NCBI GenBank assembly: GCA_025399215.1
Contig: MU621235.1
Location: 1-42,906, forward strand
Direction of reading: 5' to 3'
Length of the DNA: 42,906 nt
Source of the DNA: Globomyces pollinis-pini
Lineage: Eukaryota; Chytridiomycota; Chytridiomycetes; Rhizophydiales; Globomycetaceae
Position 1 is the stretch's first letter. Every line of letters starts with the position of its first letter. Under the pieces are notes generated by a model. It searched no databases. It was not told where the DNA came from and saw nothing but the letters and a program-made list of their open reading frames with translations. The translations under genes were made by a program, and so were the position numbers. Below are positions 20,226-31,015 of the stretch, piece after piece.

Positions 20226-22610
20226 ATGGTCGAACTACTAGAACAGAAACCAATCACCTCTAAACTAGACTATTTGATGATATTAGATCTAACTCTATAC
20301 TCAAACCAATTTTGTCCAAGACTTTACTTGAAATGTATTCAATTAAATCAAAGGTCCAGATATGTTTTTCTAAATAGTAACTCACAATATTTGAAGTCAT
20401 TCTTAATGGACGTTTTACAAATGAATATTGATTTGGTGGGAATAGATGGGCAAATGATCCTGGATATATGCTTAGGATTGTATACATTTATCAATCCTAG
20501 TGTGAGTCCAAGTAAATCAGATGAATACTATCTTGGTCAATTCTGGAATTTCATGAATCAAGATCAGTCTCTATTCAATCAAACTCGAAAATTGATTGAA
20601 AACGATGAATACATGTTCCAACAATGGATCTATATGGATGATAATGTCATGAATGGGTATTCCGATAAAGTCTATGGAATATGGCGAAATTGGTGTTGCG
20701 ATACACAACTAGACACATTACGGAACGCATGTGGGATACTACTAGTCAATTTTGATATCGGTGCTAGATTTATTAATAATTCGTATTCAAAAACTAATTT
20801 GGCTATACCTGAGAGTATTGGAAATATGAAGACTTTGAAAACTTTATCCATTCATTGTCGTAAAGGAATTCGAATACCAGAAACAATTGGATTAGTAACT
20901 CACTTACAGATTCTTGAAATTAATGATAATGTTCTATTGAATCTCCCCAAATCAATTCAATTCTTGTCTTCGTTGACATCTCTTAATCTATCAAACTGCC
21001 AACTATGCGATACAATGTTTGTAGATTTTAAATTCCCAAGTCAATTAACTTATGTTAATTTATCGGATAATAACTTGACTTTCATACCTGATTCATTATT
21101 CGATTTGGAACAAGTGGTAATGTTAATTGTATCTGGGAACGATATTACGGTATTATCACCTTTGTTGGGTCGGTTTCGTGATTTACATACTTTATCAGCA
21201 ACAAAGAATCGAATTGTAGAAGTACCGGATTCACTCTATTCATTACCTAATCTAAGTACTTTGAATTTATCACAGAATTCGATCATATTCATTAGTCCAT
21301 TGATATCGAACTTGATATGTTTACAAAGATTGGAAATCAACTTTAACCCTATCGATTGTTTACCTTCTTCCATTGCAAAACTAATTAATTTAAATTGGTT
21401 AGATGTGTCTGATACAAGAATTACACATTTACCATTAGACTTGACACTATTTACAAATTTAGAGATCTTGCGAATGGCTAGATGTGAATTCATTGAAGTA
21501 CCGGATTCAATTACACATTTACAATCGTTACTTAAATTATCTTTACAAGGAAATCAGTTGCATGGGTTAAAAAATTCGTTGGGCTATTTAACCAGTATTG
21601 TGTCTTTAAATTTGGCGAATTGTTGTTTAAACTTTCTTCCAGCATCTATTGGTCAATTGACGTTGCTTTGCAAATTAAAGGTATTTCCAGTGTACTAATT
21701 TTAGTTGGCTAATAATAGACTCACTAATTTACCATCTGAAATTGGAAATTTAACACGATTGGTGAAGTTCGATGTTTGTTCAAATCAATTGGTTCAATTA
21801 CCAAGTACAATAGGAAATCTAGCATCGCTAGAGTTACTTAATTTGGATGATAACCAGTTATTGACACTTCCAGATACATTTTGCGAGCTTCGTAAATTGA
21901 CTGTATTTCAATGTACTCGAAATAATCTTATCACCCTTCCAAATCAACTTGGCCATCTAGGTTCACTCACAAACCTAGACCTATCATACAACCAAATTAT
22001 CGAAATATCAGACTGTTTAGATGGACTTAAAAAACTATCATTTCTAGTTTTATGTGGAAACAAACTTCAGTCATTACCAAGCTCTATTGGGAAATTAAAA
22101 TCTTTATGCCATATAAATTTAAATGGAAATTTAATTGAAGATTTGCCAGATTCATTTGCTGGTCTCATACGAGTTTGCAGATTGGATTTATCAAACAATA
22201 AGCTTTCAAAACTTCCAATTGGATTGATGAAAATGAAGCATTTAAGATCATTGATTCTATCACGTAATCTGTTTACCGAATGGCCTTTCTCAATATCACA
22301 GCTAAAAAGTTTAATCCATGCTGATTTATCTTTTAATGAAATCAAAACGTTACCGAGTACAATTCTTCCAATGGATTCCTTACAACAACTTATTCTTAGT
22401 CATAATCGCATCGAAACTATCAATGTCGATTTGTTACTCTTCAAGAGCTTGAATCGAATTGATTTATCGTGGAATCAATTGAGAAGTGATCCTTTCTCAA
22501 AAGATTGTCTTGTGACACTACCGTATATTTCCATTGATTTGAACCATAATTTGATGGGTGAAGAGGAAATTGGTATGCGTTTGGAATGGGAATCACTTGA
22601 ATTTCATTAA
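20226..22610 (+). CDS. Large leucine-rich-repeat protein, paralogue 1 of four
   Basis: Exons 20226-21680 and 21705-22610 give 786 residues. The first 190 or so residues form a domain shared by all four copies: a weak F-box-like helical start, then a W-rich part here reading FWNFMNQDQSLFNQTRKLIE and later IWRNWC. From there to the end are about two dozen 23-residue LRRs of the LPxSIGxLxxLxxLxLxxNxL type (for example LPSEIGNLTRLVKFDVCSNQ), the Ras-group/SHOC2 and plant PIRL style. There is no signal peptide, kinase or GTPase domain, so a cytosolic scaffold or ubiquitin-ligase adaptor role is possible but unproven. The 24-nt intron sits inside an LRR, in phase 0, and contains an in-frame stop. 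The start is ATG 20226; the upstream GTG at 20175 is rejected. Confidence 0.88.
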
Positions 22611-22813
22611 TAGTTTATTATATACTTATTTTAATTGATTTTATTTTGGAAAGTTTTTGAATTTGGTAAGTTTCCTGTACAGATTACACTGTTGATATTA
22701 GTCTGATATTCATGGGTCTCTTTTGGTAGTCTTGTTAATAAACAACAAACATCGGAGTTTAAGCTCACAGACTTTCAGATCACAAACTTTCAATCTCTGT
22801 TCAAATCAAAACA

Positions 22814-25265
22814 ATGACTACACTAAAATCCCCCAATATTAAGAGATTATTGCCAGTTTTTGATGTCATGTTGGATAATTATCCATATTCACCAAACCTT
22901 TTGTTGAAACTATGTCACTTGCATCGTGATATTCGATTACATTACTTAAAAAACTATTATTATTGGAAGAAGTACTTGAAACGTTACTTGATATCAAACG
23001 AACATTTCTATCTACCTGACAGTGAACATATGGTTCAAATTTGTTTAGGACTATTGAACTTGATGGAATCTACCACGTACCGTTATTTGGATTCAATAAG
23101 CATCTATGATACTCAGATAGAACATTTTTGGACTTATATAAATCAAAATCAACAACTGTTCTTTAAAACTGCCCCAATTATTCAAAATTTTCAAGAGAAG
23201 TCTTTCCGGTTATGGTTTGGTGTCTATACAGAAAAAACATCAGCTTTGATGTATCGACGATGGAAGGATTGGAAATCTTGTAATCCTTCTTTGGTAAAGA
23301 TTGAATCTGGGATGATCTTTACAGATATAGATGGACAAAATATTGAGCAAAGTGCTACTGTTTCTGGTACTGTATTTGAAGCTATATCTACAATGATTTC
23401 ACTGAAAAGTTTAGTGATATGGTTCAACAAAACTACAAGATTACCAGAAAGTTTAGGTTTACTAACTAATCTTTCCAAATTGGATGTGTCAGATAATATG
23501 CTAGTGAAACTACCACAATCAATACGATATCTGACATCTCTTACTGACTTGACTCTCTGTCGAAATATGCTGGAAGACTCGGTATTTAAGAACATTGAAC
23601 TTCCTACTTCTATCATAAAAATGAATTTGTCAAATAATCGACTTACTTGCATTCCATCTTGCATCTTTAAACTTACGTCGCTTGAAAAGTTGAACCTTAG
23701 CTCCAATCGTTTGGCTAATATTTCCGAATCTAGTATCAAATTGAAGAATCTCAGATCACTCACGTTAACACATAACTTTATATCTTCCCTACCAAAGACT
23801 TTATTCAAACTTGACTTACTCGTTGAATTACGGCTCACAAGAAATCAAATTAAAGCCATTCCAAACTTTATTGAATCGATGAAAAACCTCAGATTATTGG
23901 ACCTGAGTCGAAACCCACTTTCAAAACTGCCCGAATCTATCTCAAAACTGACTAGCTTGACTGTTCTCTCTTTATCCGAAACACATCTATCCTATTTACC
24001 AAAGTCCGTTGGGAATTTAAAGTTGTTGGAAGTATTACAGGTCAATAACTGTCAATTGAAAAAATTCCCAAAATCAATCACAAAACTGTCATTTTTGGAG
24101 AGTCTACTAGCACAAGGAAACCCATTAAAATATTTACCTTCTGAAATTGGAAGTTTACGAGGTTTGGTTACATTAGATCTATCTAATTGTAAACTGAAAG
24201 AACTGCCAGATTCACTGATTAAATTGAATGCACTCTTTGAATTACAAGTAATTGCTTGAATTATTCACTCTTTAGTTAACTTCCAATTTATTAACAAAAT
24301 TACCTTCAGATTTTGGTAAATTGGTATCGTTATCGAATTTAAAACTATCACATAATCGTATATCTGAATTACCACCTTCATTTGGAAACCTGCCATCACT
24401 TCGAATATTACATTTAAATCACAACAAGTTGTCTTATTTGCCAGAAAACTTTCCGAATTTGATCAGTTTGACCAACTTACAGATTTCACGTAATCAATTA
24501 ACTCAATTACCAACATCGTTTGGAAATTTACAAGCGTTGAATCAACTTGATATCTGTAAAAATTCTCTGACACATTTACCAGACTCAATTGGTGAACTGC
24601 AAATGTTAACTTTATTCAACTTACAAGAAAACAAACTCTCAACAATTCCAGTTTCTTTTGGAAAACTAAATTTGATTAGCAGTTTATTTTTATCACACAA
24701 TCAACTTCAAACTATCCCTGATTCTATATCACAGTTAACTCGGATATACGCTCTTGATTTAGGGTACAATCAACTAGAAGAGTTACCAAATTCGATTGGG
24801 GATATGAATCAAATTCAATCTCTGTATCTTTCGAACAATGCATTCAAGAGATGGCCTGATTGTATCAGCCGATTAGAGAATCTATTAAATCTAGATTTAT
24901 CTGATAATGAATTGATTGTTATTCCAGATTCTATTGGAAATCTGATTGGGTTGGAAGTATTAAATCTAAGAAATAATCAAATTTATCGTGTATCTGATAG
25001 AATCAATAGGTTGGAAAATATTGATCGAATTGATTTTTACAACAACTCATTAGAAACGTTCCCATTCTGTTCTAGTCTGCTTAATGAAAGAAGACTTGTA
25101 TTGTTGGACCTACGCAAAAACCATTTCAAGATTATCCCAGAATCAGTGAGGGAACTAATCGAAGGACATGTAAATGTGATGATTAAATCGGATTGTAAAC
25201 GAACATTAACTGGTAAAAATTGGCGACGTTGGTTACATCGATTCTTTAATACTGAAAGAATATAA
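22814..25265 (+). CDS. Large leucine-rich-repeat protein, paralogue 2 of four
   Basis: Exons 22814-24247 and 24276-25265 give 807 residues starting at a clear ATG. The N-terminal shared domain shows the YYYWKKYLKRYLI stretch (aligning with FYWKRYL in copy 3 and FYWYRYL in copy 4) and the FWTYINQNQQLFF / RRWKDWK stretch. LRRs run from about residue 190 to the C terminus, with typical units such as LPDSIGELQMLTLFNLQENK and IPDSIGNLIGLEVLNLRNNQ. It ends in a basic tail (KNWRRWLHRFFNTERI). The single 28-nt intron interrupts the LRR array at the equivalent place to the other copies and has an in-frame TGA, so failure to splice gives a roughly 480-residue protein. It lies 203 bases after copy 1 in the same direction: tandem duplication. 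Confidence 0.88.
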
Positions 25266-25641
25266 TTTATATGAATTACTGAACAACTGAGCAACTTCTT
25301 GATTCAATTAATAATCATCATTTCATTATTGAAATTGTATGGGTTAATTAACTTCACTTGGAATTGATTATAGAATCCTTGGTTTATTTGAGTTGTTACT
25401 TCCTTTTGATATACGCATTAACACAATATTGCAGGAGTGTTTTTACTTGTATTTGAAGTAAGCAGTTTTTAAGGTTCCAATGGTGTTAAATTAACACCAT
25501 AACACTGTTGATCCAACAGGTTAAACACATCATTCGTATAAAGTGAGTCATGTATTGATGATTGCCATGTCATTACGATCGCGCTAAGACGGTCAATGAA
25601 CAATTTGTCACTGTTGAACTTTTCAATCAACAGCCACTAAA
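25266..25641. other. Intergenic region with perfect palindrome
   Basis: A 376-base spacer between LRR copies 2 and 3. At 25480-25500 there is a perfect 10-bp inverted repeat around one A (ATGGTGTTAA, A, TTAACACCAT), about 140 bases upstream of the next start codon. No other gene or RNA is seen. Confidence 0.5.
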
Positions 25642-28070
25642 ATGAAGGATACAAATGAAGATCTACGTGCAGTACTATGTCTAACTTTTGATCGTATACA
25701 AATATGTCCATGTATGATCAGTGCTGTTGGAGGAATGAATCAGATCTTTCGTAATACGTTTGTGATCAACTCTTTTTATTGGAAGCGTTACTTGACTGAT
25801 ACCATCAACTTCAAAATAATTCAAAACGATCAATCAAATGAGATCAATTATATGAAGTTGGTTTACGGTTATTTATCATACACTACGGGACTATCTCTCC
25901 CATTCAATTGCAATTTTTGTATCACTTTTCATAATGATGCTTTAGAAAAGTATTTTTGGAATACGCTATGTCTTGATTATCAGCGATATCAATCCATCAA
26001 TCAATTTTTTAAATCAAAGGACTTGTATTTATTTCGTATTTATTCCGGAAGTCCTGATAGTATACGTATTTGGAAAAGCTGGCAAAGAGTCGAAACAAAT
26101 CATAAACCATCATTGTTTATTGATTACAGTGGAATGAATATGATGGTACAGGATACGCAAATCGATAGTCGATTGTTTTCTAGAGTAGGATCTAGCGTTC
26201 CAGAATGTTTGGGAAATTTAAAGACTCTAACTTCATTGGTTATCACTGGCTGTCATGAAATCAATCTTCCTGAAAGTATTGGGTTGTTGAAAAATTTAAC
26301 TCGATTCGATATAACTGAAACCATTTTAATCAAAATCCCACAATCCATTCAATTCCTAGAAAGTTTAGTAACTTTTAAATGCTCTTCATGTTGGCTGACA
26401 GATTCACCATTGGATTCCATTATATTCCCGAAATCACTGAAAAACTTGGATTTGTCTTCGAATGATTGTGTACAAGTACCAAATTCGATTTATCAATTAT
26501 CAAACTTGAAAATATTGAATTTATTGGGTAACAAAATCAAAAAGCTTTCTGACGACATTTCAAATTTGAGACAATTATCTACTTTGGTGTTATCAAGAAA
26601 TCAGTTGGATCAATTACCAAACTCACTCTTCGATATAGAAACATTGACAGAGCTGCGTTTGCATGATAACAAACTCTGTAAAATCAATGCACAAATTTCA
26701 CAATGCGTTAATCTGTATACTCTGGATTTGAGTTCAAATCCATTGAAAAAATTACCGAATTCAATTGGTGATTTAATAACTTTACGTTTTGTAAATTTAT
26801 CGGAGACAAACTTATCTCGATTACCAGCCTCTTTTGCTAATTTAATTAATCTTGAAAGATTAAACATCACACATTCAAAGTTTAAACGAATACCAGACTG
26901 TATTACGTCGTTGCCCATCCAGAGTCTTTTGGTGTCCGAGAATCCACTCACGGAATTGTCTAAAGTATCTGGAAATATGAATCAGTTGCAGTTACTGGAT
27001 ATGAATCATTGCCGACTGTTAACTGTTCCAAATGCAATTGGCAAATTAACGAACTTGGTGGATTTGACTGTAAGTGAATTATAAATGCTCAACTTTAGAT
27101 TACATCAAATAAACTTAAGAAATTGCCTGATGATATAGGCTTATTATCATCATTGAGCAGTCTCAATGTAACGCAAAATCGGTTGAAAAATATTCCAGAT
27201 ACAATTGGAAATCTGACCAATTTGACATTACTCGACTTCAGTTTCAATGAGCTTACCAGGCTACCTGAATCAATTGGAAATCTAACCAACCTACATACAT
27301 TTTCACTCAAAAACAACAAATTGAAAGGTATAACGGCATCAATACAATCCCTCGCATCATTGGCAACTTTTGACGTCTCATTCAATCGATTAAAAACTTT
27401 GCCAGATACGATTGGAAGTTTATTGCGGTTAAGCATTTTACGACTAGACCATAACAGACTGGTGTCATTACCACAAACAATTGGTGACATTAACACACTT
27501 TCGAACCTAACACTTCACCACAACCGACTAAATTCATTACCTGCCACATTTAAACAGTTACACTCTATATCTCAATTAAACCTATCAAAAAACCAATTCA
27601 AATCGTTTCCTGATGATTTTCAAGTAATGAATGGATTAAATACACTGGATTTATCACACAATCAATTGACTCAATGGCCACCATTTATATTCAAAACCCA
27701 ACATTTATTTAACTTGAATATGAGCGACAATCAATTGATCAATATTCCGGATGATATCAAACACTGTGAACGATTAGAAAACCTCATTTTAAGTCGTAAT
27801 CGTATCCAAAGCGTTACTAGTCATATTTACAAAATACCACAACTGACGAATATTCATATGAGTTGGAACTGGGTATCTGAAATGCCAATGATTCCGGAAT
27901 CGCGTCATGGAGTGAATTTATATATTGATTTATCGGCTAATGCGTGTCCATGTCCTGATGATGGGGTCAAGATTTATTTCCGTGCGGATCGGAATATCAG
28001 AATACGTGTATGTGGGTTTGTCAAGCAGGTGATGGTGAGAAATGGTATGCGGATGGGTATGTTCAAATGA
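25642..28070 (+). CDS. Large leucine-rich-repeat protein, paralogue 3 of four
   Basis: Exons 25642-27069 and 27099-28070 give 799 residues. It is the most diverged copy in the N-terminal domain (more Cys, for example IQICPCMISAVGG), but it keeps SFYWKRYL, YFWNTLCLDYQRY and IWKSWQ. About two dozen LRRs follow, such as IPDTIGNLTNLTLLDFSFNE and LPESIGNLTNLHTFSLKNNK. The last part after MPMIPESRHGVNLYIDLSAN contains a CPCP cluster and an Arg-rich end not shared with copies 1, 2 or 4. The 29-nt intron (27070-27098) is in the same LRR position and phase as its paralogues, with an in-frame TAA. It lies 376 bases after copy 2, same direction. Confidence 0.87.
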
Positions 28071-28546
28071 ATGAATTTTTCTTATTGGTTCTCGTTTTAT
28101 TCAGTAATACATTCTTTATGTTCTTTCCTGTTTTTATTATTATGATAGTTATTAAGTTTTGTTGTTATTTCAATGATTCTGTTTGTGTACACCAGCACGA
28201 CCCTTGTTTTAACTCAAACCCCATTTTTCATCAATCCCGTCCCAAATCAGTCTATTATGTCCAACAGAAAACGAGATCCCGATCCTCATTTTTCCATTCA
28301 ATCTCCGATCCAACCAGAAACACGCTGAAGCACCTTTCTGAAACTGGACCCGAGTGGGTTTGGATCAGGCTCTACTATTCAAAGCCTGGATTATACCAGG
28401 GGTGTATCTGGATATAACATGTTAATTTTTAAAAAAATAATAGATTGAAAATGGATTATATGATTAAAAAAATGTCATCTAGATTTACGTAAAAAAACCA
28501 ATTCTAATTTCAAATAAACAAATATAAAATGATTTGAAACGAGAAA
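28071..28546. other. Intergenic region between convergent genes
   Basis: 476 bases between the 3' ends of LRR copy 3 and the zinc-finger gene. About 28195-28400 is visibly richer in GC than its surroundings and open in one frame, but shows no family features; it could be an old inserted fragment. The remainder is A/T-rich 3' flank. Confidence 0.35.
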
Positions 28547-30433
28547 TTAAATAACATTGTCAGGCCGCCAAGCATACGAATCATCCTGTAAATCCAAATT
28601 CGGCAACGCAGATTCAGAGTTATTGTTATTTTGTGTTAACGATGCTAATTCCATTAGATATCCCGACGGTTGTGGTTGTTGGAATTGTGATTGCACCATA
28701 AAAGATTGTTGCATATTGTTGGTGGGTTGAGATTGGTTGTACATGTTGTAATTGATAGGGTCCATGTCATTTGAACGTCCAGGTATGTATTGCTGTGTGC
28801 CTGCACCTTGCATCTCCATATGTCCGCGTTCATGTTTACGTAACGACCGAGAATGGAAGTATGCTTTGCCACAAGGTGCAAATGAACATACATAAGGCTT
28901 AATACTAGAATGTGTCTGGATGGTCAGTATATTCAGGGTTACCTTTATATGTGTGTTTAATCCATCTTGTCGCGAGAATTTTTTACCACAGTCCGCTACT
29001 GGACATGCAAATGGCCGTTCTCCTGTATGGATTCTTACATGGTTCTGGATTTTGTGACGTTTTGAAAATGGTTTTTGCATTCGCGAACATCCACGCCATT
29101 CGCAAATATAACTAGCTTTACCAGTCCCAACGTGGTCTTGTAAAATATGAGCTACCAGAGCTTCTTGGGTATGCATTTCCAATTCACAAGCTCCCCATAC
29201 ACATTTGGTAATGACCGCTGCGTTTGCAACATCATCTGGGTCTTGATTATTCAATCCGATATTCGAATCTATATACATTAACTCATAGTGCTCACCTTCA
29301 ACATCATAGCTATCCAAAGCTGGTTTCTCATCATAATAAATTCTAGAACCTAGTGGAGACGGAGGTTTTGTGCTTGGTAAATAGACAGTATTGTTTTGTT
29401 GCATAGAGTCAAATTGATCATAACGTAATTGGTGGTGTTGTGGTGATTGTCTATCGTAGCCCAGTTGATTACCTTGATCATATCCCATTGGTTGATTTGG
29501 AGGATTTGGGTCATATCGTAATTGACCAGATGGATTGTTTTGATTACTTTGGTCATAGATTGATGGGTTAGGTTGATCATAACCCAGTTGGTTATTTTGA
29601 GCACTTTGATCATAGTGCAATTGTCGTGACGGATGGAACTGTTGCTGAGATGATTGTTGATCATAATGTAACTGTTGCTGTGATGATTGATCATAGTGTA
29701 TTTGTTGATTCTGATAATCTAAAGGTAGTATTGAATGAGAATTGGACAAGTCTGATTCCAATTGATTTGAAGGCATAGGCTGCTGTTGATACTGACTCAG
29801 TAAGGACGGTTGGTTCGGAGCATGAGTAGATTTCTGATGTAATGGCCTCATATTTGGAGGATGTATCATATCCAAATCGGAGGATTGTCGTTCCAGTTGC
29901 ATACCTACAAAATCCTCAAACATTCCAGAGGTAGCGGATAAAGTCTTTTTATGCAAGTTATTCAGACCATTATTGTAATAAGCGTTATTTTGATTCTGGT
30001 TATTGTTCATAAACATAGCTTGGTTCTGAGCAAAAGAAGCAGGGGAGTTATTAATTTGTTGAGAGTAATTAGGGGTAGCAGACATGGAATGCACTCTCCT
30101 ATGCATATTTCTAGCAGGAGGAGATTGTGGGTAAGGAGCGTAATCCGAATGAGTGAGAGAAGCATTTCTTCTATGGCCATTATTAACAGAATTCGGTAGT
30201 TTTAAGAAAGCAGGATTGGTAGTAGATTGAGTCTTTCGATGTAGTTTTCTACCATGATAATTTGATTGAGTCATTTGAGATTGCTGAGCAGTAGGACTGT
30301 TTTGTATATTTTGGTTTTGTATATTTTGATTCTGATTTTGAATATTCTGGTTAGTATTTTGGTTGCTATTGGACTGTAAATCACTGTAAAGTATTTCTTG
30401 TAGCATGTCCAGTTGTTTGATATTCTCGGTCAT
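28547..30433 (-). CDS. C2H2 zinc-finger transcription factor, Q/N-rich, with NDR/LATS-type sites
   Basis: Starts at ATG 30433 (the frame continues upstream only to a TTG) and, with a 27-nt intron at 28916-28942 removed, has 619 residues. The C-terminal part has four C2H2 fingers: CVWGAC, CEWRGC, CPVADC and CSFAPC, with GLI/ZIC/GLIS-like spacing in the first two. The intron lies in the third finger; splicing gives HIKTHSSIKPY, the expected spacing. Before the fingers are Asn/Gln-rich stretches, a run of YDQ repeats (about residues 245-340), and four HxR/KxxS motifs (HRKTQS 65-70, HRRNAS 87-92, HRRVHS 111-116, HKKTLS 161-166). That is the NDR/LATS (Cbk1) kinase consensus. Yeast Ace2 is a C2H2 factor regulated through such sites. 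It would act in the nucleus; targets are unknown. Confidence 0.88.
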   Translation of the reverse strand: MTENIKQLDMLQEILYSDLQSNSNQNTNQNIQNQNQNIQNQNIQNSPTAQQSQMTQSNYHGRKLHRKTQSTTNPAFLKLPNSVNNGHRRNASLTHSDYAPYPQSPPARNMHRRVHSMSATPNYSQQINNSPASFAQNQAMFMNNNQNQNNAYYNNGLNNLHKKTLSATSGMFEDFVGMQLERQSSDLDMIHPPNMRPLHQKSTHAPNQPSLLSQYQQQPMPSNQLESDLSNSHSILPLDYQNQQIHYDQSSQQQLHYDQQSSQQQFHPSRQLHYDQSAQNNQLGYDQPNPSIYDQSNQNNPSGQLRYDPNPPNQPMGYDQGNQLGYDRQSPQHHQLRYDQFDSMQQNNTVYLPSTKPPSPLGSRIYYDEKPALDSYDVEGEHYELMYIDSNIGLNNQDPDDVANAAVITKCVWGACELEMHTQEALVAHILQDHVGTGKASYICEWRGCSRMQKPFSKRHKIQNHVRIHTGERPFACPVADCGKKFSRQDGLNTHIKVTLNILTIQTHSSIKPYVCSFAPCGKAYFHSRSLRKHERGHMEMQGAGTQQYIPGRSNDMDPINYNMYNQSQPTNNMQQSFMVQSQFQQPQPSGYLMELASLTQNNNNSESALPNLDLQDDSYAWRPDNVI

Positions 30434-31015
30434 TTTTAAGGGAAGCGGCGAACGAGTGAAGGAATCTCCACTCGGTGGCGTGGACTGGGACCAGCACTCG
30501 GGAACCCACAATATTGAAGGATGATGTTCCTCTTTAGTGTTGTGCTAGTAGATTATTGTTGTGCTGTATGGTGTTGTCTTGTTGAGTTGTAGTGTTTTTT
30601 TAATTGTGTGCAAGAAATTGTACTAAGGATTGTTGTGTTGAAGCATCCAATATTTATCAGTCTACCTAATTCACGTTTCTTGTAACAATCTATTTATCTA
30701 GACTAATATATCTCTTTTGAGTGTTTTGTCCCCTATATCCTTTTGCAACTTTACACGGGCCCTATCACCATTAAAGTGACCGGACCATACTAAGTCACTC
30801 ACTGTCCCTGTCCATTCACTACTTTTTGTATTGGGCACATGCGCAAAGTATCTCCAATTCATCAATTCCAATTTATGAATTGCAAAACATTCATCATTGG
30901 ACGTTACACTGTAACAGAAATAGGTCTTATGTCTCTATATTATTAAACTATAACCCTAATATGCCGCGCACCGATTTCAAAGCATAAAATCCCATGTGCT
31001 AATAATTAAAAAGGC
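30434..31015. other. Upstream region of the zinc-finger gene
   Basis: 582 bases between the zinc-finger start and the end of LRR copy 4, both on minus. About 30537-30635 is rich in GTTGTG/TTGTTG words. No gene, RNA or repeat is evident. Confidence 0.4.

Noticed and set aside
28010..28417. A 135-codon frame downstream of LRR copy 3
   Set aside because: It overlaps the end of the LRR gene in another frame and has no recognisable domain; the GC-richer patch is noted only as intergenic sequence.
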